Shown piece by piece: positions 26,055 to 37,093 of a stretch of 64,000 bases of DNA. Each line of letters opens with the position of its first letter. Position 1 is the stretch's first letter. Below the pieces are notes generated by a model. That model was not told the DNA's origin. It worked only from the letters and a program-made list of their open reading frames with translations, and ran no database searches. Source of the DNA: Rathayibacter agropyri (GTDB taxonomy: Bacteria; Actinomycetota; Actinomycetes; Actinomycetales; Microbacteriaceae); the NCBI RefSeq assembly GCF_013249015.1, contig NZ_JABRPL010000003.1, forward strand, positions 58,467 to 122,466, read 5' to 3'. Position numbers and translations under genes: made by a program.

Positions 26055-26642
26055 ATGTCCCTCACCCCTCCCCGCACCGCGACCACCAGCGCCCCGATCC
26101 TCGACGTGCTCGCTGAGCGCTGGAGTCCCCGCTCCTACGACACCGCCGCGACCGTCTCGGACGAGACCCTCGCCTCGCTCCTCGAGGCCGCGCGCTGGTC
26201 CCCTTCCGCCGCCAACTCGCAGCCGTGGCGCTTCATCGTCGCCCGCCGCGGCTCCGATGAGTTCGGCCGCATCGTCGCGACCCTCGCCGGCTTCAACGGC
26301 GCCTGGGCCGGTTCCGCTGCGGTTCTGGTCGTCGCGCTCGCCGAGACCGTCGACACCGAGGGAAAGGCGCGCCCGTGGGCGGTCTACGACCTGGGGCAGT
26401 CCGTCGCGCACCTCAGCATTCAGGCGCACCACGAGGGCCTGCACGTGCACCAGATGGCGGGCTTCGACAAGGACGCAGTGCGCGCCGCGTTTGGCGTCGA
26501 CGAGCGGTTTGAGCCGATGACCGTCGCCGCGATTGGTGTCGCCGCTGGTGCAGAGGCGCTGGAGAACGAGGTGCTGCGCGACCGTGAGACCGCTCCGCGC
26601 ACCCGCCTCCCTCTCAACGATCTCGTGCTCGTCCAGGCGTAG
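26055..26642 (+). CDS. Nitroreductase family protein
   Basis: This FMN-dependent oxidoreductase uses NAD(P)H to reduce nitro or quinone compounds. Its 195 residues show the RWSPRSYD start, the FMN-binding SAANSQPWRFIVARRG (about 52-67) and a C-terminal AAIGVAAGAEALENEVLRDRETAPRTR. The ATG at 26055 has AGGAAG about 9 bases upstream. It is the first resident gene right of the accessory island and ends in a clear terminator, so it is monocistronic. The leader (25919-26054) has a weak 6-bp stem (25990-26023), which I do not take as a riboswitch. Confidence 0.9.
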   Translation: MSLTPPRTATTSAPILDVLAERWSPRSYDTAATVSDETLASLLEAARWSPSAANSQPWRFIVARRGSDEFGRIVATLAGFNGAWAGSAAVLVVALAETVDTEGKARPWAVYDLGQSVAHLSIQAHHEGLHVHQMAGFDKDAVRAAFGVDERFEPMTVAAIGVAAGAEALENEVLRDRETAPRTRLPLNDLVLVQA

Positions 26643-26658
26643 CCGCCGCTACTGAAAA

Positions 26659-26690
26659 GGCCTCCCGACCGTCCTGCGGTCCGGGAGGCC
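26659..26690 (+). terminator. Terminator of nitroreductase gene
   Basis: An inverted repeat GGCCTCCCG-ACC pairs with GGTCCGGGAGGCC around a short loop 17 bp after the stop. It is preceded by AAAA and followed by TGTGTGTT. It separates the nitroreductase from the ABC transporter operon. Confidence 0.75.
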
Positions 26691-26785
26691 TGTGTGTTAC
26701 TCCCCGTGTCGCCGCTCGCCGCGCCCGCCGGGACCCGTCCGTACGATCGGATCACCCGCCCGACCGCCCCGCCGACCGGAGCATC

Positions 26786-27598
26786 ATGCCCGCCGCCCCC
26801 GCCCCCCGCACGAGCCTGGCGTTCGACGCCGAGATCGGCCAATCGGCGTTCCCGGTGCGCTTTGACGAGGTCGGCCGCACGTTCGTTCCGGGCGCCGCCG
26901 TGCTGACGGACGTGTCGCTCGACGTCGCCGCGGGCGAGGTCATCGCGATCCTCGGGCCGAGTGGCTGCGGCAAGTCGACCCTCCTGCGCATCGCGGCGGG
27001 CCTGGATCGGGCCTCCGAGGGCTCGGTGCTGATCGACGGTGCGCCCGTCTCGGGCATTGACCCGCGCTGCGCGGTCGCGTTCCAGGAGCCGCGGCTGCTG
27101 CCGTGGCGAAGCATTGCCGACAACGTTGCGCTCGGCCTCCCGCGCGGCACCGCCCGTCCGGCTGCTCGGGCGGCCGTCAGCGAGTTGCTCTCGCTGGTCG
27201 GGCTCAGTGCGCACGCCCGCTCCCGCCCGCGGGAGGTGTCGGGAGGCATGGCCCAGCGCGCCTCGCTGGCCCGCGCGCTCGCGCGAAACCCCGGCGTGCT
27301 CCTTCTGGATGAGCCGTTCGGCGCGCTCGACGCGCTGACGCGGCTGCGGATGCAGGACCTCCTGCTCGACGTGCACGCGGCGGCGCCCGCCACGATTCTG
27401 CTCGTGACGCACGACGTCGACGAGGCCCTGCAACTGGCAGACCGCATCGTGCTGCTCGGACGCGACGAGCCGGGAGGCGTCTCGCGCATCCAGCGCGTCG
27501 TGGCAGTCCCCGGTAGCCGCCCTCGAGACCGCGGCTCGGCTGAGCGTGCCGAGCACCGCGCCGAACTGCTCGCTGGTCTGGGAATCGAGCGGCACTAG
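26786..27598 (+). CDS. ssuB: Sulfonate/nitrate/taurine-type ABC transporter ATPase
   Basis: The 270-residue ATPase energises import of an oxyanion or sulfonate. It shows Walker A GPSGCGKST (about residues 55-63), a Q-loop in VAFQEPRLLPWR (the LLPW pattern is typical of SsuB/TauB/NrtD), the signature VSGGMAQR, Walker B VLLLDEPFGALD and the switch His in THDVDEAL. It heads a gene cluster with a binding lipoprotein, a permease and an acetyl-CoA synthetase. ATG at 26786. The symbol indicates the family; the real ligand is not proven. Confidence 0.85.
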   Translation: MPAAPAPRTSLAFDAEIGQSAFPVRFDEVGRTFVPGAAVLTDVSLDVAAGEVIAILGPSGCGKSTLLRIAAGLDRASEGSVLIDGAPVSGIDPRCAVAFQEPRLLPWRSIADNVALGLPRGTARPAARAAVSELLSLVGLSAHARSRPREVSGGMAQRASLARALARNPGVLLLDEPFGALDALTRLRMQDLLLDVHAAAPATILLVTHDVDEALQLADRIVLLGRDEPGGVSRIQRVVAVPGSRPRDRGSAERAEHRAELLAGLGIERH

Positions 27599-27714
27599 CT
27601 CCTCCCCAGGGGCGTTTTTTCTGATTTCTCCACAGATTCGCCGCTCCCCGCCCTATCCCTTCCCCGCGTCCCTCACACTCAGACCCGTCACCGCATTCCG
27701 AAGCCGAGGCCCCC

Positions 27715-28776
27715 ATGTCGTTCTCCCGCTCCCCCCTCACCCGCCGCACTGCTCTCGCTGGCCTGCTCACGGCCGCCGCCGTCCCGCTGCTCGCGGGCTG
27801 CGTCCAGGGGGAAGGCAGCACAGGCGCGGCGGCCGCCGCCGCGGGCGGCACAAAGGGCGGCACCAAGGGCGGCACTCTGACGCTCGACTTCGCCACCTAT
27901 AACCCGCTGAGCCTCATCGTCAAGGAGAAGGGCTGGCTCGAGGCCGCCCTCGCCGACCAGCAGGTCACCGTCGCCTGGGTGCAGTCCGCCGGCTCCAACA
28001 AGGCCAACGAGGCGCTGCGGGCCGGAGCGATCGACGTCGGCTCGACCGCCGGGTCCGCTGCCCTGCTCGCCCGCTCCAACGGCTCCCCGATGAAGACGAT
28101 CGACATCTTTTCCCAGCCGGAATGGGCGGCCCTCGTCGTGCCGGCCGGCTCGCCGATCACGTCGGTCGAGCAGCTCAAGGGCAAGCAGATTGCGGCCACC
28201 ACGGGCACCGACCCCTACTTCTTCCTGGTGCAGGCGATTGAGGCGGCCGGGCTCGGGATCAACGATGTCACTGTGCAGAACCTCCAGCACGCCGACGGTT
28301 GGGCGGCACTGCAGAACGGCTCCGTCGACGCCTGGGCCGGGCTCGACCCGATCATGGCGGGCGCCGAGGCGGCGGGGGCGACCCTGCTCTACCGCAACGT
28401 GGCCTTCAACTCCTACGGCCTGCTCAACGCCACCGAGAGCTTTCTCGCGGAGAAGCCCGACCTCGCGCAGACCGTCGTGAACGCCTACGAGCACGCCCGG
28501 GCCTGGGCTCTCGAGAATCAGAACGAGACGGCGAGCATCCTCGCATCGGTCGCGGGTCTCGACGTGGCGGTGGCGACCACGGTCATCACGCAGCGGAGCA
28601 ATCTCGACGTCGACCACGTGCCCGGATCCGCGCAGACCGACGTGCTCGCGGCGATCGGGCCGATCTTCGTCGAGAATGGCGACGTCGCCTCCCAGCAGCA
28701 GGTCGATGAAGCGCTTGACGCGCTGATCGACGACACCTACGCGACGGCGGCCGACCCCAGCGCCATCGGCGCCTGA
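27715..28776 (+). CDS. ssuA: Aliphatic sulfonate-type ABC transporter substrate-binding lipoprotein
   Basis: The 353-residue protein has an RR-containing signal peptide (SPLTRRTALAGLL) and the lipobox LLAGC (Cys about 24), so it is lipid-anchored outside the cell. A Gly/Lys/Thr linker with a KGGT repeat precedes the binding domain, which has the SsuA/NrtA features NPLSLIVKEKGWLEAAL, AGAIDVGSTAGSAALLA, LKGKQIAATTGTDPYFFL and the GWAALQNGSVDAW hinge region. ATG at 27715, 116 bp after ssuB and 29 bp before the permease gene. Confidence 0.88.
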   Translation: MSFSRSPLTRRTALAGLLTAAAVPLLAGCVQGEGSTGAAAAAAGGTKGGTKGGTLTLDFATYNPLSLIVKEKGWLEAALADQQVTVAWVQSAGSNKANEALRAGAIDVGSTAGSAALLARSNGSPMKTIDIFSQPEWAALVVPAGSPITSVEQLKGKQIAATTGTDPYFFLVQAIEAAGLGINDVTVQNLQHADGWAALQNGSVDAWAGLDPIMAGAEAAGATLLYRNVAFNSYGLLNATESFLAEKPDLAQTVVNAYEHARAWALENQNETASILASVAGLDVAVATTVITQRSNLDVDHVPGSAQTDVLAAIGPIFVENGDVASQQQVDEALDALIDDTYATAADPSAIGA

Positions 28777-28805
28777 GCCGCTCCCCCTTCCTGTGACCCG
28801 AGGAG

Positions 28806-29722
28806 ATGACCATGTCGATCCGTGACACCGAGACGGTGACCGACGCCGATGCGCTGCGGGGCGGCACGGGGCTCCTTCCCGACGCGGTGGGGATCTCTGT
28901 GATCGGTCCCTCGGCGGTCGAGCCGCAACGCCCGCCCCGCGACGACCGGGCGACCGGACCCCGGCCGCTGACCTCGCGGCGCTGGTTTATGGTCGCGGGC
29001 GGAGCGATCCTCCCGGTGCTGCTGCTCGCGGCCTGGCAGTTCGCGACGACGACGGGACTCGTGTCGGTCTCTGTGTTCCCCTCGCCCGCGATGGTAGGAG
29101 CGGCCAGCGTCGACCTCGCGCAGCGCGGCGACCTGGGGCAGGACGTCGCCATCTCGACCCAGCGGGTTCTGATCGGTTTCGCCCTCGGCTCCGCCCTCGG
29201 GCTCATCGTGGGAGCGCTCTTCGGGCTCTCGCGTGTGTGGGAGGTCGTCCTTGGGCCGACGCTCGGCGCGATCCGCGCGGTGCCCTCGCTCGCCTGGGTG
29301 CCACTCCTGCTGCTCTGGATGGGCATCGGCGAGGAGTCAAAGGTCACGCTGATCACTATCGGCGCGTTCTTCCCCGTCTTCACCACGGTGGCGACCGCTC
29401 TCGGCCATGTCGACCGGCACCTCGTGGAGGCGGGACGTGCCTTCGGCCTCTCGGGGGTGCGGCTGTTCGCCTCCGTGCAACTGCCTGCCGTGATCCCCTC
29501 GGTGATCTCAGGTCTTCGCCTGGCGCTCGCGCAGTCGTGGCTGTTCCTCGTCGCCTCCGAACTGATCGCCTCGTCGATGGGGCTCGGCTTCCGCCTCACC
29601 GACAGTCAAAGCAACGGCCGGATCGACCGGGTGTTCCTCGCGATCATCCTGCTGGCCGTCCTCGGCAAGCTCACGGACGCCGTGGTCGGCGTGTTTCAGC
29701 GCTACGCCGTGAGGAAGTGGGC

Positions 29723-29726
<4 letters not shown>
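28806..29726 (+). CDS. ssuC: Sulfonate-type ABC transporter permease
   Basis: The 306-residue integral membrane protein has a long hydrophilic N-terminus (about residues 1-60) and six membrane helices. The ATPase-docking EAA loop is HLVEAGRAFGLSGVRLFASVQLPAVIP (about 202-228). The family hallmark PSLAWVPLLLLWMGIGEESKV is present at about 158-178. Its stop overlaps the ATG of the acetyl-CoA synthetase gene (ATGA), so the two are translationally coupled. Confidence 0.9.
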
Positions 29727-31768
<2,042 letters not shown>

Positions 31769-31862
31769 GGCGAGCAATCAGACGCATTGTCCGTGGTGAC
31801 CAGTAGTCTGACGCTGGGGCGCAGCGAATTGCAGACTTAGCGCAGAGGAACGGAGCGACAAC

Positions 31863-33632
31863 ATGCAAGATAACCTGACCAGTTCGAATGGCGCGGAATT
31901 CTCTATTCAGAACTTAGTAGATTTTGGACTGTCGGGACGCATTAGGGTGCCAGAATTCCAAAGAAGCTTCCGATGGACTAGCGGCGATGTTCTCGCTTTG
32001 TTCGACAGTATCCTCAAAGGATATCCGGTAGGTAGCGTCCTCCTCTGGCAAAAAACGGCGCCAGCACACCGGGTGACATTGGGCGCACTTACCTTCAACT
32101 CAGCCGAGCATCACAACGCACTTTGGGTCGTAGATGGTCAGCAACGGATCACAAGCTTAGTCAATGCAGTACTCAAAGAGTCTTACGATGTGGACGAAAG
32201 ATTTAGAGTGCTCTATTCCGTGAAGCGCAAGAAGTTTGTTCACCCTGCCGACGCGCGGGGAACTCTTGCTATCCCATTGCCCGATCTTTTTGACATTGCT
32301 AAGCTACTACAATGGTTTCAGCACAATCCAGAGGCGCTTGATGATGCAACACATATTCAAACAGTCACGGCTCGCCTCCGGGATTTCAAAGTCCCCGCAT
32401 CTGTCGTTGAACAAGCAGACGAAGGAGTCCTGCGGGACATCTTCGATCGTATGAATACGGCAGGTCGCCGACTGCATAGCGCGGAGATCTTCGATGCAAT
32501 CCACCGCGCGGACGGGGACACACAAGCTGGGGACCTATCAATCCCCGCTATTGCCGATCGAATCGCAGCTACAACAACCTTCGGTCGTATTGAGGACGCG
32601 GCCGTCTATCAAGCGATTCTCGTTAGACGACACCCAGACATTACTCGAGACCCACATGGCGAGTTTGACAGTGAGCGAAAACTCGAGACACCCTTTTCTA
32701 GAGAAGGCCGCGACGAAGGTTACCGCCGCGCAGAAGAAGCGCTTCAGCTTGCTGTTCACTTCTTATCTGGGGTAGCAGGAGTTCCGCACGTCTCATTTCT
32801 GCCATATCGGTTCTTGATACTTGTCCTGGTTCGCTTCTTCGCCTTGTATCCAAAGCCGCGCCCTCGAAATAAGGAACTCTTAGCTTACTGGTTTTGGCGA
32901 GCAGCGACGCGAGCACCCGAGCTCTCTTTTAACGGATCCACTGCAAACGTCCGCGCCCTCGCGGGGAACATTGTGCCGGGGGATGAAGAGCGATCAATCA
33001 AGAATCTCTTGAGTTCAGTTCGCATGACTGGAGTGCCTTACCGCAAAGCAGCCATAACGAGGGACATACGTAGATTTTCTACCAATCGCGCATCAGGAAA
33101 GATTATTTTGTGCGCACTCTGGGCCAGTGGTCCTAAGAGTATAAAGACGGGGAAGCCGATTGGCGCGGAGGAAATTGCCGAGATTCTCGATCAGAGCGAG
33201 ACCCCCGCAGATGTGGCGATCGAGCTTATTCCCCGTCGCAAACTGCCGCCCGAATATCGCCGCTCCGCCGGAAATCGAGCTATCTCGGCGTATCCCAGCT
33301 CTATGAATGACGTTCTCGCGAGTTTGAACAGCTTGGACGATGCATCGACCGTTGCGGAGTCCAATCTGTTGACACCGCATCTGCTCGCAGCCCTGGCGGA
33401 CGCGGACGGGGTCGAATTCGTTTTGCAACGTGAGGATTTAGTTGAGACCGCTCTAACGCGCTTTGTCGAGACAATGACAGGAGAGCGATTTGAGGATACA
33501 CCTGCACTCGATGCGCTCGATCTCGACGACATTGATGACGACGACGCGCAAGAAGACGACGACACGCAAGAAATTGAATCGGAACCAGATCCTGATGAAG
33601 ATTGGGACTCTCCCTTCGATAGAGAGGCTTGA
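31863..33632 (+). CDS. DUF262 (GmrSD N-domain-like) protein without HNH domain
   Basis: The N-terminal domain is DUF262, the ParB/sulfiredoxin-like NTPase fold of GmrS, SspE and BrxU. It has VPEFQRSFRW (about 29-38), VVDGQQRITSL (89-99) and FDRMNTAGRRLHSAEIFDAI (about 199-218). These proteins use nucleotide hydrolysis to control DNA cleavage of modified phage DNA. The usual DUF1524 His-Asn nuclease motif is not seen in the C-terminal part, which instead ends in a very acidic tail (about 540-589). Codon use is clearly more AT-rich than in the flanking genes, indicating recent transfer. The downstream HipA-type kinase gene follows after 3 bp, so the two form a unit. The 589-residue length is normal for stand-alone DUF262 proteins. 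Confidence 0.85.
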   Translation: MQDNLTSSNGAEFSIQNLVDFGLSGRIRVPEFQRSFRWTSGDVLALFDSILKGYPVGSVLLWQKTAPAHRVTLGALTFNSAEHHNALWVVDGQQRITSLVNAVLKESYDVDERFRVLYSVKRKKFVHPADARGTLAIPLPDLFDIAKLLQWFQHNPEALDDATHIQTVTARLRDFKVPASVVEQADEGVLRDIFDRMNTAGRRLHSAEIFDAIHRADGDTQAGDLSIPAIADRIAATTTFGRIEDAAVYQAILVRRHPDITRDPHGEFDSERKLETPFSREGRDEGYRRAEEALQLAVHFLSGVAGVPHVSFLPYRFLILVLVRFFALYPKPRPRNKELLAYWFWRAATRAPELSFNGSTANVRALAGNIVPGDEERSIKNLLSSVRMTGVPYRKAAITRDIRRFSTNRASGKIILCALWASGPKSIKTGKPIGAEEIAEILDQSETPADVAIELIPRRKLPPEYRRSAGNRAISAYPSSMNDVLASLNSLDDASTVAESNLLTPHLLAALADADGVEFVLQREDLVETALTRFVETMTGERFEDTPALDALDLDDIDDDDAQEDDDTQEIESEPDPDEDWDSPFDREA

Positions 33633-33635
33633 AAG

Positions 33636-34856
33636 GTGAGAACCCGCCATCACTCAGTTCTTCTGCACGGTGAACAGATTGGCAGCCTCCATCATCACGA
33701 TGATGAAGTCGCATTTCGCTTCACGGACCAGTACTGGCAGGACGGGGATCGCAATGTTCTGGGTCTATGGTTTGAGGACAAGCGATTGAGCGTCTCGCGA
33801 TCGAACTCCGTGCTACCGGTCTGGTTCAGCAACTTGCTACCGGAGGGGATTCTGCGGACTTGGATCGCCCAGGATCGAGGAGTTTCTGTGGCGCGCGAGA
33901 TGGAGCTTCTTCTGGAAGTTGGCCATGATCTTCCAGGAGCCGTTCAGGTTGTGCAAGACGAGGGTAATCCGTACTCACTCGATGCCAACAGTGCGATCTC
34001 ACCTCGCCGCAACTCGGATTCTCCGGCCTCTAGATGGAAATTCTCTCTAGCCGGCGTGGGCCTGAAATTTTCTATGTTGAAGGTCGGGGAGCGACTGACA
34101 ATCCCGTCTGGAGGTGAACTTGGTGACTGGATTATTAAGCTTCCAGATGCCAATCACCCTCGAGTTCCAGGAAATGAGTTTTTCTGCATGAGCCTGGCCA
34201 AAAAAGTAGGTATTTCTGTGCCCGAATTGATGCTTGTCATGCGGGACGAGCTCCCCCACCTGCCGGACAACGCGTGGCCGAGTGGGGAAACCGAAGCCTT
34301 CGCAATCCAGCGTTTTGATCGCACGGTCGACCGCAAGTCGATTCATATAGAGGACTTTGCTCAAGTCCGCGGTTTTTACCCGAGCGACAAGTACCTCGGG
34401 TCTTTCGAGACTGTTGCCGCTTTGTCCTACAGGGGATCAGATCTCTCGTCATTGCTTCAGTTTGTTCGCAGACTTGTATTTAATGTCCTAATTGGTAATG
34501 GCGATGCACATTTGAAAAATTGGTCGCTAATATATAGAGACGGACGGCGCCCGGCATTGTCGCCTGCTTATGACCTTGTTAGTACTGCAGGATATCGGGA
34601 TGCCGGTGATCCAGAGGATCTGGGGCTAAAATTTGCAGGCAGCCGACGGTTCGAGGCGCTGACACGGCAAGGCCTCGAGCGTCTTGAACGGCTGCTCGAA
34701 GTTGACAAAGGCTTGCTAGTTAACGAAGCTCGGGCGACTGCCGACATCTTCCGTCGAGAATGGGCACTTTGCTATCCGGACCTGAGAGATCTCCCCTTCA
34801 TCGAAACTTGGATTGGCCCTCGGCTTGATGACACGATTCGTCGCCTCGGCGATTAA
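33636..34856 (+). CDS. HipA family Ser/Thr kinase, no HipB partner
   Basis: The 406-residue product has both HipA parts: the N-terminal Couple_hipA subdomain (LLHGEQIGSL; FSNLLPEGILR; GHDLPGAVQV, about residues 9-105) and the kinase core. Kinase motifs are the Gly-rich loop FSLAGVGLKFS (136-146, with Gly where most have Gln), the ATP lysine in GDWIIKLP (Lys168), the catalytic loop NGDAHLKNW (Asp290) and the metal Asp in SPAYDLVST (Asp313). All key residues are present, so it is probably active. HipA toxins phosphorylate targets such as glutamyl-tRNA synthetase. A HipB antitoxin gene is missing on both sides, and DUF262 takes its place. GTG start at 33636. AT-rich like its partner. Confidence 0.88.
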   Translation: MRTRHHSVLLHGEQIGSLHHHDDEVAFRFTDQYWQDGDRNVLGLWFEDKRLSVSRSNSVLPVWFSNLLPEGILRTWIAQDRGVSVAREMELLLEVGHDLPGAVQVVQDEGNPYSLDANSAISPRRNSDSPASRWKFSLAGVGLKFSMLKVGERLTIPSGGELGDWIIKLPDANHPRVPGNEFFCMSLAKKVGISVPELMLVMRDELPHLPDNAWPSGETEAFAIQRFDRTVDRKSIHIEDFAQVRGFYPSDKYLGSFETVAALSYRGSDLSSLLQFVRRLVFNVLIGNGDAHLKNWSLIYRDGRRPALSPAYDLVSTAGYRDAGDPEDLGLKFAGSRRFEALTRQGLERLERLLEVDKGLLVNEARATADIFRREWALCYPDLRDLPFIETWIGPRLDDTIRRLGD

Positions 34857-34903
34857 TTTCTGTCGAAGCAGTTCAGCTGCGTCAAAGGGAGTAGCGTGAA
34901 CGC

Positions 34904-35725
34904 GTGCGCGACGTCCAACAGCAGATCATCTCCGAGCTCCACGTCTCCCCCACCGTCGATCCGGCCGCAGAGGTCGATCGGCGCAGCGGCTTCCTCGCCG
35001 ACTACCTCCGCAGCACCGGCGCGAAGGGCCTCGTCCTCGGTATCAGCGGCGGACAAGACTCGAGCCTCGCCGGCCGACTCTGCCAGCTCGCAGTTGAGCA
35101 GGTGCGCGCGAGCGGAGGTGACGCCTCCTTCATCGCGGTGCGCCTCCCCTATCGGGTGCAGGCCGACGAGGAGGACGCCCAGATGGCCCTCTCGTTCATC
35201 CGGCCGGACCGCCAGGTCGTCTTCGACATCCATCAGGGCGTCGATGGGATTGCCGCAGCGTTCGGTGATGCAGTCGGCGAGCCGATCTCGGACTTCGTCA
35301 AGGGCAACGTCAAGGCCCGCGCCCGGATGATTGCGCAGTACGCCATCGCTGGCCAGACCGGCATGCTGGTCGTCGGAACCGACCACGCGGCAGAGGCGGT
35401 AACCGGCTTCTTCACGAAGTTCGGCGACGGCGGCGCCGACGTCCTCCCGTTGACCGGCCTGACGAAGCGCCAGGGGCGCTCGCTCCTCGAACACCTGGGC
35501 GCTCCAGCCCGGCTGTACGAGAAGGCGCCGACCGCCGATCTACTCGACGAGAACCCGGGGCAAACTGACGAGTCGAACCTCGGCCTGGTCTACGCCGATC
35601 TCGACACATACCTCGAGGGCGGTGACGTCGATCCGGCCATCGCAGCCGCGATCGAGGCGCGGTATGCCGCGACCGAGCACAAGCGCCAGGTACCGCTGTC
35701 GATGTTCGACGACTGGTGGCGCTGA
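34904..35725 (+). CDS. nadE: NH3-dependent NAD+ synthetase
   Basis: The enzyme amidates deamido-NAD+ with ammonia and ATP in the last step of NAD+ synthesis. The 273-residue protein has the short, ammonia-using form without a glutaminase domain. It shows the PP-loop [11 protein letters not shown] (about 44-54), [35 protein letters not shown] and a C-terminal [18 protein letters not shown] at 34904. Resident codon use returns here, right after the transferred DUF262-HipA pair. A DUF262/HipA effect on NAD+ is not implied by position. Confidence 0.94.
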   Translation: MRDVQQQIISELHVSPTVDPAAEVDRRSGFLADYLRSTGAKGLVLGISGGQDSSLAGRLCQLAVEQVRASGGDASFIAVRLPYRVQADEEDAQMALSFIRPDRQVVFDIHQGVDGIAAAFGDAVGEPISDFVKGNVKARARMIAQYAIAGQTGMLVVGTDHAAEAVTGFFTKFGDGGADVLPLTGLTKRQGRSLLEHLGAPARLYEKAPTADLLDENPGQTDESNLGLVYADLDTYLEGGDVDPAIAAAIEARYAATEHKRQVPLSMFDDWWR

Positions 35726-35756
35726 CAGACATCAGACGAGCCTCGAGATCGGCGGA

Positions 35757-35797
35757 GACGGACGAGATCGCCTGCCGCGGCGGGGGATCTCGTCCGT
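35757..35797. terminator. Hairpin terminator between convergent nadE and dehydrogenase genes
   Basis: A 13-bp perfect inverted repeat (GACGGACGAGATC and its complement) flanks a 15-nt GC-rich loop, 31 bp after the nadE stop and 53 bp before the end of the convergent dehydrogenase gene. It could serve both directions. Confidence 0.65.
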
Positions 35798-35850
35798 CCG
35801 TCGGCATCTCGCGACATTTCGCGGGGGCCCACGCCCGGACGGGCGTCGGG

Positions 35851-36900
35851 TTACGGACGCACGAGCGTCTTGATCGCGCGGCGCTCGTCCATCGCGGCGT
35901 ACGCCTCCGCGATCTGTTCGAGCGGCAGTTCGAGGTCGAAGACCAGGCCGGGCTCGATCGCTCCGCTGAGCACGTCGGGAAGCAGTTCCGCCATGTAGCC
36001 GCGCACCGGAGCCACTCCGCCGTTCACGCCCACGTTTGATCCGAACATCTGCCGCACGGGCAGCTCGGGGCCTCCGTTCGGGACACCGACATAACCGACC
36101 ATCCCGCCGGGGCGCGCGGAGTCGAGCGCCTGCTGCATCGACTCCTTGGTGCCAACGCACTCGAGCACGCAGTCGGCTCCGATTCCGTCGGTCAGTTCGC
36201 GGACGCGTGCAACGCCCTCGTCGCCGCGGGTCTCAACGATGTGTGTCGCTCCGAACCGTCGGGCGAGATTCTGACGCGACTCATGCCGTGACATCGCGAT
36301 GATGGTGCTCGCTCCGAGGCGCTTGGCCGCGAGAACGGCACAGAGGCCGACCGCGCCGTCGCCGACCACCGCGACCGTCGAGCCGGCGGTCACTCCCGCG
36401 GACACGGCCGCGTGGTGACCGGTGCCCATCACGTCGGCCAGCGTCAGGAGGCTCGGGATGAGCGCCGGGTCGGGGTCGGTGCCGACACGGAAGAGCGTGC
36501 CGTCGGCGAGCGGAACGCGCACCTTCTCGCCCTGGGCGCCGTCCGCGAAGCCCTCCTCGCGCACCTCCGCACCCCACCAGCCACCCGAGAGGCAGGAAGT
36601 CGAGACACCGTTGACGCAGTTCACGCACGTGCCGTCGCAGATGTAGAAGGGAGCGATCACGAAGTCGCCGACAGCGGCATCGTGCACGTCCTCACCCACG
36701 GCCTCGACGACGCCGACGAATTCATGGCCGATGCGATGCTCCTCTTTCGTGGGAGTGACACCGCGGTAGGGCCAGAGGTCGGAGCCGCAGACGCAGGCGG
36801 CCGTGACGCGAACGATCGCGTCACGGCCGGTCGACAGCTGAGGGTCAGGGACCTCCTGGAGCCGGATGTCGCGCTCACCGTGGATGAGTGTTGCTCGCAT
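35851..36900 (-). CDS. Zinc-dependent alcohol dehydrogenase (MDR superfamily)
   Basis: The 349-residue medium-chain dehydrogenase shows VCGSDLWPYRG with the catalytic-zinc Cys (about 38), GHEFVGVVEAVG with the zinc His-Glu pair (about 60-71), and four cysteines of a structural-zinc-like cluster (CDGTCVNCVNGVSTSC). The Rossmann loop VAVVGDGAVGLCAVLAAKRLGA follows (about 169-190). The VNGGVAPVR segment and short structural-zinc loop resemble Zn-ADHs acting on formaldehyde, glyoxal-like or secondary alcohols; the substrate is unknown. ATG at 36900 with AGGAG 7 bases upstream. Upstream codons in the same frame look non-coding. Confidence 0.88.
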   Translation of the reverse strand: MRATLIHGERDIRLQEVPDPQLSTGRDAIVRVTAACVCGSDLWPYRGVTPTKEEHRIGHEFVGVVEAVGEDVHDAAVGDFVIAPFYICDGTCVNCVNGVSTSCLSGGWWGAEVREEGFADGAQGEKVRVPLADGTLFRVGTDPDPALIPSLLTLADVMGTGHHAAVSAGVTAGSTVAVVGDGAVGLCAVLAAKRLGASTIIAMSRHESRQNLARRFGATHIVETRGDEGVARVRELTDGIGADCVLECVGTKESMQQALDSARPGGMVGYVGVPNGGPELPVRQMFGSNVGVNGGVAPVRGYMAELLPDVLSGAIEPGLVFDLELPLEQIAEAYAAMDERRAIKTLVRP

Positions 36901-37093
36901 GAATACTCCTGGTTTGGGGGAGGGGTAGGACGCGTTCCACGCTACGCCCGCGTCGTGCAGCGGACGCCGGACCGAAGGGGGCTTGCATGAAGGGCAGCAT
37001 CCGCTCCAGCGGCACAGCCCGGCACGCTGTGCCGCGCGACGTGCGGGACCCCCCGAACACGGGTGTCCGGGCGACCCGTCGAGGATCGCGCGA

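Noticed and set aside
29237-29722. Upstream extension of the acetyl-CoA synthetase frame to 29237
   Set aside because: This part lies inside the permease gene in another frame; the ATG at 29723 fits the normal protein start and the ATGA overlap.
31769-34903. Target-site repeats flanking the DUF262-HipA cassette
   Set aside because: I compared the margins by eye and found no convincing direct or inverted repeat, so the insertion mechanism remains unknown.
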